Below are positions 53,185-61,058 of a stretch of 64,000 nt of DNA, one piece after another (the first letter of the stretch is position 1; every line of letters begins with the position of its first letter). Position numbers and translations under genes: made by a program. A model generated the notes under the pieces. The model was not told where the DNA came from. It ran no database searches and saw only the letters and a list, made by a program, of their open reading frames with translations. The stretch comes from Bacteroidia bacterium (lineage in GTDB: Bacteria; Bacteroidota; Bacteroidia; Cytophagales; JAAEPT01): assembly GCA_030431525.1 (NCBI GenBank), contig JAUIJC010000003.1, positions 1 through 64,000 of the forward strand. The letters run 5' to 3'.

Positions 53185-53299
53185 TACCACAGAGGTCACA
53201 GAGAGAAGGAGTTCTAAGAGGCTCCCATGCTTTAGTCAGATTCGGTACCTGAGAGTAGTAGGCCTCCTAATCTCTTTTCCTCTGTGTTCTCTGTGGTTC
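53185..53299. repeat. Palindromic intergenic repeat, family A, copy 4
   Basis: TACCACAGAGGTCACAGAG at the left mirrors CTCTGTGTTCTCTGTGGTT at the right. The inner 'GGCTCCCATGC' resembles copies 1 and 2. It fills the gap between the coiled-coil gene and the dabA 3' end. Confidence 0.87.
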
Positions 53300-53306
53300 A
53301 TCTATT

Positions 53307-55799
53307 TTAAGCTGGGATACGTTCCCGTTTTGCATCAAGCTTCTTGCGTTCTGGAGCCTCGTTTGTTTTCACTATTGGTTCCCATTTTTTAGCACCGATG
53401 TAACGGTAGGCGATGGTTCCTTGCTCATCCATGGTCAATAGCGAAATCCATCCATTGTCGCAGAGGTTTCTGACTGAATCATGCTTTTCCAAAACCATTC
53501 CAATAGCTTCTTTAGGAGCTTCAATGACCACGTTCAGACGCTGGGGCAAGTGTTGGTAATTCTTGCCATCGTGAACGGACTGCCATGGAAGACCAACCCG
53601 AAGGTCGCCTCCTGCACCTTCCAAAACCCCGATGCCACCAGTGATGTTGTGCAGGGTTTTGTTGCCCGCGCCAAGGCGAAGGTTGTCCACCGTTGAGGCG
53701 AAATACTGTAGGTTAATCCAGCTTGTAACCACCATTGGAGCGGTCATGATGGCCTCCAAAATCTTGAATCCTTGGTCCTGTTTCCAGTCATAGGAGTGTA
53801 GGAAGGATTTTCCGCTGAGGTCAATCCCTTTGGTCCGATGACGAGGTGCAATGACGAAGGCATTACAGCCAGCAAGTCCCCACTCGGGGCGCACCTGAGA
53901 CCAATCACGGCTACGTGCCAATACAGCGCTGTCGGCTTTTTCTTTGTTTTCGATGCCAAAGCGTACAGCACGTTCAGTTCGTGTCACTTGCCCAGCTTGG
54001 GCAAAGGCTTTTTCCAGTTCCTTCAGTTCACTCTGATGGCTTTCTGGAATCTGTTCCCCATGGAAAACCGAGACCTCGTCAAGGCTGGTGTCATGGAGTG
54101 AAGCAACGAAATAGGTGTCCTCAGGAATCAGGATACCGTCTTTGGCAAGCTCGGCTCGAACCTCTGGAGCATTGAGCACTGCGGAAGCCACTTTGGCATT
54201 GGCCTCGCCAGAGCGTCCACCGCATGCACCACAGTCCAATCCTGTCGCATGTGGATTGTTCACCGAGGAAGAACCGTGACCGACGATAAAGACGAGTCGT
54301 GCAAAATCTTTGGTCAACGACATGGCCGAGAGCGCCTTTTTGGCCATTTCTACTTGGTCGGCCAATGGAATGCTTTCCTCAGGGCGAATGACACGATGGT
54401 TGTAGGTGACTTTGTCCAGTCCCTTTTGATCGGGGTGGTCCACAGGGCGCGTCCAACCCATGCTGTCCGTCAAAAGTTTAGGGAGGTAGCTGATGCCCAA
54501 AGGACTTACGAAGCTAAAGCAAGTGACTGCGCCATGGCGAAACTCTTTCCAAATTTTATGGAGCTGATGCGCTTGCTTCCGCTTTTTTATGATCTGATCC
54601 TCTTGGTTAGGAACGGTTTCTTTAACGGTTACTGGAGCAGGAATAAGCGCAGGACATTGGTCCACGCCATGCTCATGCGCCAAAGGCACATAGTTGACAG
54701 GGAAGCCGAAGAAGCCTGCAAAGCCAAGGGTTTCGATGTTTTCATCGACCAATTCGAGGTTCCGACGGTAAACCTCAGAACGCACATCGATGCAGAAAAC
54801 GGCTTGCGCCTTTGGGCGCTCGCTTAAGGATTCGGCCGTTGTTTTCTTGGTAGAGAACTTCTTAGCCAATTTCTTTTGAGCCGAGAGGTCATAAGCTTTT
54901 TGAAGTACCAAACGTCCCTGCAATACAAAATCTGGGGAAAGGGTTTCAAGTTCCTCTTGAAACTTGTATTTCATTTCCCCCCATTTATCGGCAAGACCTT
55001 TCTTTTCAAATTCACGGTACAAGGCAGTTTCCCAGCAAAGCAGAATGGCCAAGAAATCCTTGATGGCCGATGTGTCATTTCCGTAGAGTCGGTCATTCCA
55101 ATCCTGTCCAGCCACATACGATGCCCAGCCACCCACTCGCAACAGAAGGGCGTGGAGGTAAACATCCGCGGAAGCTGAAGGCAGGTTTAAGATGTCCAAG
55201 CATTGTTCAATGGCCCTATCCGCTTGGTTTGGCAATTCGTTGAGCACTCCGTGGAATGCCTTCATTCCCATCACCTTTGGAGTCAAGTCATGAGTAGCGT
55301 CAGTTTTCCATGAGGAAAAGGGGCCTACGGAACGGTCGGTAGTGTGCCAAATCGCTTGGCCCTTGTCAAAATAATCAGAGGCCCAAGAGGTGATTCGGTC
55401 TGTGATGAATTGGCCCCAGTCCTTGCCCAAGTACTTTTGGGCCATGTCCATCAATAATGGTGTGCTGTGGTTTGGAGCAGTATTTATCGAGGAAAAATCT
55501 CGTAGTTGGCTTATTAGGTTTTTCGCTTCTGGCAATTCCCAATCCACGTTTTTTAACGCCTGCTGAACATCCGTGAGCGTGATATCACCTGAATCCACCG
55601 CTTTGAGGTAGAACTCAAGGGGCATGGTCATGTTGATGTTGGCGATACGGTCGAGTAGGGTAGCGGTTTGCTCAAAAGTGTTCTCCGTATGTCCGAGGTA
55701 AGGGTTGACCGCCACAAAGTTCTCCAATGACCAAAGGGGAGCGATTTTGGCGCAAGCCTTTTCAACTGCTTCGTGCTTGTTATAGGAAGTGTTTTCCAT
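53307..55799 (-). CDS. dabA: DabA, inorganic-carbon accumulation subunit (DUF2309/UPF0753)
   Basis: This 830-residue protein has the DabA zinc site of the Halothiobacillus DAB system: Cys336 and Asp338 ('AVFCIDVR'), His508 ('FIVGHGSS') and Cys523 ('LDCGACGG'). Spacing (187 residues from first to last Cys; 15 from His to Cys) equals that of the experimentally studied protein (C351, D353, H524, C539). DabA is a beta-carbonic-anhydrase-like cytosolic subunit that, with DabB, converts CO2 to trapped bicarbonate driven by ion flux. 'VNPYLGHTENTFEQ' opens the protein as in the family. It lies 50 bp downstream of dabB and is surely co-transcribed. Confidence 0.95.
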   Translation of the reverse strand: MENTSYNKHEAVEKACAKIAPLWSLENFVAVNPYLGHTENTFEQTATLLDRIANINMTMPLEFYLKAVDSGDITLTDVQQALKNVDWELPEAKNLISQLRDFSSINTAPNHSTPLLMDMAQKYLGKDWGQFITDRITSWASDYFDKGQAIWHTTDRSVGPFSSWKTDATHDLTPKVMGMKAFHGVLNELPNQADRAIEQCLDILNLPSASADVYLHALLLRVGGWASYVAGQDWNDRLYGNDTSAIKDFLAILLCWETALYREFEKKGLADKWGEMKYKFQEELETLSPDFVLQGRLVLQKAYDLSAQKKLAKKFSTKKTTAESLSERPKAQAVFCIDVRSEVYRRNLELVDENIETLGFAGFFGFPVNYVPLAHEHGVDQCPALIPAPVTVKETVPNQEDQIIKKRKQAHQLHKIWKEFRHGAVTCFSFVSPLGISYLPKLLTDSMGWTRPVDHPDQKGLDKVTYNHRVIRPEESIPLADQVEMAKKALSAMSLTKDFARLVFIVGHGSSSVNNPHATGLDCGACGGRSGEANAKVASAVLNAPEVRAELAKDGILIPEDTYFVASLHDTSLDEVSVFHGEQIPESHQSELKELEKAFAQAGQVTRTERAVRFGIENKEKADSAVLARSRDWSQVRPEWGLAGCNAFVIAPRHRTKGIDLSGKSFLHSYDWKQDQGFKILEAIMTAPMVVTSWINLQYFASTVDNLRLGAGNKTLHNITGGIGVLEGAGGDLRVGLPWQSVHDGKNYQHLPQRLNVVIEAPKEAIGMVLEKHDSVRNLCDNGWISLLTMDEQGTIAYRYIGAKKWEPIVKTNEAPERKKLDAKRERIPA

Positions 55800-55849
55800 G
55801 GTTAAATTCGCTTTGAGATCTTGATGGGAAAAAGAAATCAGCCTTTGGC

Positions 55850-57442
55850 TTAGAGCACTTTGTTTTCCTGTCTTCTGTTTTTGAAAGTGCCGATGAATCG
55901 GTCATAGTAGGCATTGATGTACCATCCGTTACGGAAGTGTACGCCCATTTTTTGCCAGAAAGGGCCAGCCTGAAAACGTGGCGCCATAAGTTGGGCGAGT
56001 GATACCACTCCGAAAGCCAAGATGAGTCCCGCAATGAGTCGTTGGACTGTTTCTGTAGGTGCAATACGAAGCGGGAGCTGGCTACCCAGCAGGTGGTGAA
56101 TGCTACCTTCGAGCAGGAAGAAGGAAGTGGAAACCAGCAGAGAAAGTCCAATGGCTTTCAAGAGCGTGCTGAAAGTTGCTTTTGCATCAAGCGTTGGCGC
56201 AATCACCTGAGACATGCCCATGGTGATGACGGCGCAGGTGGCCAAGAGTCCGAAGTCGCGTTCCAGATCCAAGCCCCAAGCCAGACCAAAGCCTATACTG
56301 ATGGCTAAAGCGAGTAGAATGCCGAGGAAGATTTGAACCAAGCCACCACTTCGTGTTGCAACGGTTAATTTTTTCGAGCGAATTAATTCAACCGTGCTTC
56401 CAGATGAAAGGAAGGAATGCGCCTTGTAGAAGGAATGCCCGATGATGTGCAGGATGGCCGCCGAATACACCCCCATACCACTCATGAGCAAGCTGAAGCC
56501 CATGTGGCCGATGCTTGAATAGCTGAGGGCAGTTTTCACGGAGGACTGTGTAATGTAGGTGATGGACCCAAACAGAGCGGTGAAGCCACCCAAAATGATT
56601 AACAGGATATGAGCCGTTTGGGAACCATCGATGACTATGGCCATGCGAGTGATTAGGAATGGACCTGCATTCAGGATGCCCGCATGAAGCAGAGCTGAAA
56701 CGGGGGTCGGGGCTTCCATAACTTCCACCAACCAGCTGTGAACAGGGAACTGGGCGGATTTGAATAGTGCGGCCAGTACCAAAAAGACTGCTGAAAGCTC
56801 AAGGAGTGTTGGTAGCACTTGTCCAGCAAAGCCTTTCATGCCGGTGAAGATTTCAGCAAGGTTGTCAGTCCCGAAATGTTGTTGGAGGCAAACCATGGCA
56901 GCGATTAGGAATGCATCACTGATTCGGTTCACGATAAACATCTTGCGAGAGGCTGTTCGTGCTTTTGGACGGTTCTTATAGAAAATCAAAAGTGGACGAA
57001 GTGAAAGGCCCGCAAGCAACCAGAAAATGAAAAGTGTAAGTAGGCTTCCAGAGAGCACGAAGAGCTGCACAAGTGCCAAGGTATTGCATAACCGCCCGAT
57101 GAATCGACCATGATTGGCATCACCTGACATGTAGTTGTAGCTGTATTTTAGAATGACAAGACCCAGAATACCAATCATCGCATCCATCAGGAGGCTCAGT
57201 TCATCCATTCTTAGGGATAAACTATAGCCACCAAAATCGAGGGATGGGCTTTGCAAAGTGCCAAACTTATAAACGAGCGCTCCTGCGACCGCAGCCCCGA
57301 TAATTCCTAAGGCTGAAGCCACCAAGCTCAAGCGCATTAGCTTGTTTGGGCGTGAACCAGATTGAAAAAGTGATAAGCCTGCTGTCAGGAATAGTAGCAG
57401 GGGCGAAACTATGACCACTGAGAATAGTAGTTCTTCAATCAT
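55850..57442 (-). CDS. dabB: DabB, NuoL/MrpA-like membrane subunit
   Basis: This 530-residue membrane protein has ~14 predicted helices and the proton-conducting family core ('FPVHSWLVEVMEAPTPVSALLHAGILNAGPFLITR', 'GSITYITQSSVKTALSYSSIGHMGFSLLMSG', 'HSFYKAHSFLSSGS'). It is homologous to NuoL/NDH-5 and MrpA subunits but in a two-gene operon with dabA, as in characterised DAB loci. It probably supplies the cation flux that drives DabA. The gene is first in the operon and starts 128 bp from the divergent LysR-type regulator. Confidence 0.93.
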   Translation of the reverse strand: MIEELLFSVVIVSPLLLFLTAGLSLFQSGSRPNKLMRLSLVASALGIIGAAVAGALVYKFGTLQSPSLDFGGYSLSLRMDELSLLMDAMIGILGLVILKYSYNYMSGDANHGRFIGRLCNTLALVQLFVLSGSLLTLFIFWLLAGLSLRPLLIFYKNRPKARTASRKMFIVNRISDAFLIAAMVCLQQHFGTDNLAEIFTGMKGFAGQVLPTLLELSAVFLVLAALFKSAQFPVHSWLVEVMEAPTPVSALLHAGILNAGPFLITRMAIVIDGSQTAHILLIILGGFTALFGSITYITQSSVKTALSYSSIGHMGFSLLMSGMGVYSAAILHIIGHSFYKAHSFLSSGSTVELIRSKKLTVATRSGGLVQIFLGILLALAISIGFGLAWGLDLERDFGLLATCAVITMGMSQVIAPTLDAKATFSTLLKAIGLSLLVSTSFFLLEGSIHHLLGSQLPLRIAPTETVQRLIAGLILAFGVVSLAQLMAPRFQAGPFWQKMGVHFRNGWYINAYYDRFIGTFKNRRQENKVL

Positions 57443-57538
57443 GTTGTGTTGGCAATTTTTGTATTTCCGATTGTAAGGCGCTGATGTCCTTTGATTTCGG
57501 AATACAAAGTAAATAGAAGTAAGTCATAAGTTTTTATT

Positions 57539-57546
57539 TATATTTG
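57539..57546 (+). promoter_or_regulatory. Candidate -7 box of the LysR gene
   Basis: TATATTTG fits the Bacteroidota -7 consensus TAnnTTTG and lies 24 bp before the ATG at 57571. No matching -33 TTTG was seen at the usual spacing, so this is tentative. Confidence 0.35.
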
Positions 57547-57570
57547 AAATGTAACATATAAGTGAAGTTT

Positions 57571-58479
57571 ATGAACTATACAATCCATCAGCTTCAAGTA
57601 TTCCTGAAAGTCGTTGAGATGGAGAGTGTTACAAAGGCTTCGGAGGAGCTTTTTATGACGCAGCCAGCAGTCTCGATTCAGCTTAAAAAGTTTCAGGAAC
57701 AGTTCTCCATCCCGCTTACAGAAGTGATTGGACGGAAGCTTTATATCACTGACTTTGGTCGTGAGGTAGCGGTGATTGCTCAGCGAGTTCTTGATGAAGT
57801 GGAGCAAATTCGGTTCAAGACCAAAGAGTACGAAGGCGTGCTCAGGGGAAGACTGAAAATTGCATCCGCTTCTACAGGAAAGTATGTCGCACCCTTCTTT
57901 TTGACAGGCTTTTTAGACCAGCATTCTGGCATTGACCTTAAGTTGGATGTCACCAATAAGGCACGTGTTCTTGAAAGTTTGCAGAACAATGAAGTGGACT
58001 TTGCCTTGGTTTCGATTGTCCCAGAAGGAGGGCAGTTCAACGAGGAAAAATTGCTGGACAACAAATTGTATTTGATTGGAAACGCTTCCGATAATATGAC
58101 TCCAGATTCCCCACTGATTTATCGGGAAAAGGGTTCGGCAACCCGTACAGAGATGGAGAGTTATTTCGGAATGAATCCTCAATTGTCTCGAAAAAAGATT
58201 GAACTCACCTCCAATGAGGCGGTAAAACAAGCGGTTTTAGCGGGTATTGGCTACTCCATTCTTCCCCTGATCGGGATTATGCATGAGCTGAAAAATGGGG
58301 ATTTGAAAGTGATTGAGGTGGAGGGCTTGCCGCTGGAAACACAATGGCGACTTATATGGCTCAAGGACAAAAAACTGTCTCCTGTGGCAAAGGCTTATCT
58401 GCAATACATTCGAGCTGATAAAGACGAAATTCTAAAAGAGCATTTTGAGTGGTATATGAATTTTAGCGGGACGCATTGA
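57571..58479 (+). CDS. LysR-family transcriptional regulator (CbbR-like), divergent from dabBA
   Basis: From the ATG at 57571 (MNYTIHQLQVFLKVVEME) the protein has ~302 residues; the GTG at 57562 is an alternative. The N-terminal winged HTH ('SVTKASEELFMTQPAVSIQLKKFQEQF') is followed by a LysR effector domain ('GRLKIASASTGKYVAPFFLTGFLDQH', 'DFALVSIVPEGGQF'). LysR proteins of this type (CbbR) regulate carbon-fixation and inorganic-carbon genes. Divergence from dabBA with 128 bp between them makes dabBA the obvious target. No RuBisCO gene is in the window. Confidence 0.9.
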   Translation: MNYTIHQLQVFLKVVEMESVTKASEELFMTQPAVSIQLKKFQEQFSIPLTEVIGRKLYITDFGREVAVIAQRVLDEVEQIRFKTKEYEGVLRGRLKIASASTGKYVAPFFLTGFLDQHSGIDLKLDVTNKARVLESLQNNEVDFALVSIVPEGGQFNEEKLLDNKLYLIGNASDNMTPDSPLIYREKGSATRTEMESYFGMNPQLSRKKIELTSNEAVKQAVLAGIGYSILPLIGIMHELKNGDLKVIEVEGLPLETQWRLIWLKDKKLSPVAKAYLQYIRADKDEILKEHFEWYMNFSGTH

Positions 58480-58530
58480 TGCTAGTATATTGGAATGGGC
58501 GGGTTCTTTTTTGAACAAATAAAAACCGGT

Positions 58531-58574
58531 GAAAAGGCTGTCAAAAGAAAGATTTTCCATTGAACAGCCTTTTC
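58531..58574. terminator. Bidirectional hairpin terminator between convergent genes
   Basis: GAAAAGGCTGT (58531-58541) pairs with ACAGCCTTTTC (58564-58574), an 11-bp stem with a 22-nt loop. It lies between the LysR gene and the convergent gene ending at 58588. Confidence 0.78.
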
Positions 58575-58587
58575 TAAAAACGATAGA

Positions 58588-59091
58588 CTATTGTTCGCTT
58601 AATTCACTTTGTCGTCTCGTCGCAAATTGGTGTAGTTTGGTGTGTACGCCGTAGTTTTCTGACTTTTCGCCATTCTTAAGAATGAATCCATTACAGAATT
58701 TGAAATTCAAGTTTTCATTCTCCCTACTGAGAATGGCGACGTGTATGGTTTCATTGGAGTTGTTACCTCTCAATTCAATGACTTTTCGGATTGGTCGAAT
58801 AGATGACCACTTGGAGGTGATGGTTGTCTTTCCGCAAATGCCACAACTTCCCTCATCCACAATAATTTCTGTGTCATTGAGCTTTTTGAACTCAAGGAAC
58901 AAGTCCCTTAAAAGCGCCAAGAACTGATACTTTTCTAAACGGCCGATAATTTTTGTATCCTCCACCAAAAGTGGCTCTATTTCCATGATGCCCAGCGTCT
59001 TTACTTTATCGATAAAGTCTTTCTGCAAGGTGAAAGTCTTTTCCTCCTGAATGAAGAGGGTGGTGAGGTCGATGGATTTTGTGAGTGTCAT
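58588..59091 (-). CDS. Hypothetical protein with a CxxC motif
   Basis: This 167-residue soluble protein starts 'MTLTKSIDLTTLFIQEEKTF' and contains 'DEGSCGICGKTTITSKWSSIRP', where the two Cys of CGIC could bind metal or act in redox, then 'GNNSNETIHVAILSRENENLNFKFCNGF'. The C-terminus is charged. It has no signal peptide. I do not recognise the family. It lies 23 bp downstream of the rhomboid gene and may be co-transcribed. Confidence 0.65.
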   Translation of the reverse strand: MTLTKSIDLTTLFIQEEKTFTLQKDFIDKVKTLGIMEIEPLLVEDTKIIGRLEKYQFLALLRDLFLEFKKLNDTEIIVDEGSCGICGKTTITSKWSSIRPIRKVIELRGNNSNETIHVAILSRENENLNFKFCNGFILKNGEKSENYGVHTKLHQFATRRQSELSEQ

Positions 59092-59114
59092 TTAAATCGG
59101 TTTTTGATGAAAAA

Positions 59115-60071
59115 TCATCTTTCAGGTAATCGCTTCAAATTTTCTTTAGCCCATTCGTCGTTTGCGTCAAGTTTTAAAATTTCAAGGTATACTGCTTTTG
59201 CGTTTTCAAACGCTGATTCAGAATGAAATTTATATGCTGTTTGATAGAGCTTGGTCTTTTCTAATTGGGCTAAATTCGTTTTTGCAAATTCATTGTCTGA
59301 GTCTCTTTCCAATATTTTGTTGTAAACAATAATTGCGTCGTCTATTTCTTGGTTATTATGGAGCTGATATGCTTGATAAGAAAGCCAAGAGGTGGAGAAT
59401 GGATTCCATAGAAAGGAAGTTCCTATCGTGAAGAATATGGCGCTTTCAAATACCCATTTCTTTGTGGGTGATTTGTCAAAAAAAGCTATGGAAGCACCCC
59501 AAATTAGTCCTGAAACGTGAGCTGCATTCCCCACCTTCCATATATTTGTTTGGGTTAGAATGATGCAAAGGAATAGCCATATGATAAACACGTTTATGGT
59601 TTCATTACTTAGAAAGTCTTTGTATGCTACGGACCTTTTACTTTTTGTGAAAATGTAGCCAAACAAGGCATATCCAATGCCTGACAATCCAATGCCTGTG
59701 GAGTCTGATAATCCAATTTCAGCGAGTGAGCTTACTAAGGCTGATGAAATGATTAGAAATACATAAAATGGGATAGAGGCTTCAAACTCAATTTTTTTTC
59801 CAAATATCAAGAGCCAGTAGAGGTTAAAGGCAATGTGCCATATTTCTACATGTAAAAAATTAGAGGTGATTAATCCCCAGTAACTTCCGTTGAATATGTC
59901 ATTGATTGATGGAGCTCCCCATTTTTTGTATATCTCCCAGCTTAATGGCGTGTTTTCAAGGTTGATTCCGAGATATAATCCAATACAGACAAGTCCAATG
60001 ATGATTGTGATTATTGGTTTAAACCTTTCGTAGGATGTCTTTTCAGGGGTAGTATTCATTAATTCATCCAT
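59115..60071 (-). CDS. Rhomboid intramembrane serine protease with C-terminal TPR
   Basis: This 318-residue protein has six membrane helices. The catalytic dyad is Ser130 in 'GIGLSGIGYALFGY' (GxSG) and His185 in 'GNAAHVSGLIWG'. 'FLHVEIWHIAFNLYWLL' supplies the HxxxN motif (His79, Asn83). It cleaves membrane-spanning substrates within the bilayer. The C-terminal ~80 residues (~235-318) contain two TPR-like repeats ('IDDAIIVYNKILERDSDNEFAKTNL', 'FENAKAVYLEILKLDANDEWAKENL'), an unusual attachment that may recruit partners. It is AT-rich and followed by the CxxC gene. Confidence 0.88.
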   Translation of the reverse strand: MDELMNTTPEKTSYERFKPIITIIIGLVCIGLYLGINLENTPLSWEIYKKWGAPSINDIFNGSYWGLITSNFLHVEIWHIAFNLYWLLIFGKKIEFEASIPFYVFLIISSALVSSLAEIGLSDSTGIGLSGIGYALFGYIFTKSKRSVAYKDFLSNETINVFIIWLFLCIILTQTNIWKVGNAAHVSGLIWGASIAFFDKSPTKKWVFESAIFFTIGTSFLWNPFSTSWLSYQAYQLHNNQEIDDAIIVYNKILERDSDNEFAKTNLAQLEKTKLYQTAYKFHSESAFENAKAVYLEILKLDANDEWAKENLKRLPER

Positions 60072-60120
60072 TTCAATACTGTTTTATAACTGTCGTTACT
60101 AATCCGTGTTATTACAAAGA

Positions 60121-60162
60121 TAGCCCCTTATGGCAGTTGAATACGACTGTCATAAAGGGCTA
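60121..60162 (-). terminator. Hairpin between the SDR gene and the rhomboid gene
   Basis: TAGCCCCTTATGGCAGT (60121-60137) pairs with ACTGTCATAAAGGGCTA (60146-60162) with two G-U-compatible differences. It lies 37 bp after the SDR stop, though the U-tract is weak. Confidence 0.6.
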
Positions 60163-60199
60163 GCATATGAAATGAGTATAAAACAAATAATTTTTTAAA

Positions 60200-60904
60200 T
60201 CACCACGGATTCGTCGCCCAAACAGAGGCATCAGGAATAAACCCGACATTGTCCATGGCCAGCATGCTGACAATCACATGAGCGATTTCCTTCGGCTTTA
60301 GTTTCTTTTCCGAATCGTTTACCTCCATGCCCGCCTTGGTCAGGAATTCAGTAATGACCTCGCTGGGATTCACCTGCATCACGCGCACATTGAATGGCCG
60401 GAGCTCGGCGCGCCAGCATTCGGTCAGGCCGGTGACTGCAAATTTGCTGGCCACATAGGTGGAACCATGGGCAAACCCCTTTAGCGCCGCAGTGGAGCCG
60501 ATATTAATGATGTTGCCAGACTGCTGTTCCTTGAAATGTTTGGCGGCTTCTCGCCCTGCTAAGAACAGTCCTTTGGTGTTTACCTCCCACACTTTTTGGA
60601 AATCTTCGACCGTAGTTTCGGTTAGCTCCGCAAAATCACCCCCGATGCCGGCATTGTTGACCAAGACATTCAAACCGCCCATCTCTTTGATGGCGAATGC
60701 TACCAAGGCTTTTACATCCGCTTCCTTGCTGACATCAGCTGTAAAGCCGATGACCCCAAGTTCCTTGGCAGCTTTTTCTACTTTTTCTTTGTTTCGGCTG
60801 GCGAGGACTACTTGGGCACCTTTTTCTTTGAGTTGGCGGACAGTTTCATAGCCGATGCCGCTGTTGGCACCTGTGACGATGACTTTTGCTTCGTTGAGGT
60901 TCAT
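60200..60904 (-). CDS. SDR-family oxidoreductase (3-oxoacyl-reductase type)
   Basis: This 234-residue protein is a classical short-chain dehydrogenase. It has 'TGANSGIG' (11-18) for the cofactor, 'NNAG' (83-86), Asn109 and the catalytic Ser137, Tyr150 and Lys154 ('GSTYVASKFA'). Arg at ~37 after the second strand ('ASRN') suggests NADP(H). Substrate unknown; the family includes FabG-like reductases. Monocistronic with a hairpin after its stop. Confidence 0.9.
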   Translation of the reverse strand: MNLNEAKVIVTGANSGIGYETVRQLKEKGAQVVLASRNKEKVEKAAKELGVIGFTADVSKEADVKALVAFAIKEMGGLNVLVNNAGIGGDFAELTETTVEDFQKVWEVNTKGLFLAGREAAKHFKEQQSGNIINIGSTAALKGFAHGSTYVASKFAVTGLTECWRAELRPFNVRVMQVNPSEVITEFLTKAGMEVNDSEKKLKPKEIAHVIVSMLAMDNVGFIPDASVWATNPW

Positions 60905-61000
60905 GATTGAAAGATTTATAAAAATCAGGTTAAATGTGGGAGTGAGGCATTGAAGTTAAGTGAAGGTGAAAGTTCATCCAATCAAATGAGATTTAAAGTG

Positions 61001-61035
61001 AAAAATCGACTGTCCAAGGTTTAGAACAGCCGATT
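61001..61035 (-). terminator. Terminator of the phosphatase/hemopexin gene
   Basis: AATCGACTGT (61004-61013) pairs with ACAGCCGATT (61026-61035), with one G-U pair. On the minus strand a T-run follows (A-run 61001-61005). Confidence 0.8.
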
Positions 61036-61058
61036 CACAATGAGGGTTAAAAGTTGGT

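Noticed and set aside
53307-57442. Complex I or Mrp antiporter locus based on the NuoL-like protein
   Set aside because: No other Nuo or Mrp subunit is present, and the neighbour has the DabA zinc site, so it is a DAB pair.
57443-57570. LysR operator (T-N11-A) and dabB promoter in the dabB/LysR gap
   Set aside because: Several weak inverted AT-rich stretches exist but no single one is convincing; only a tentative -7 box for the LysR gene was kept.
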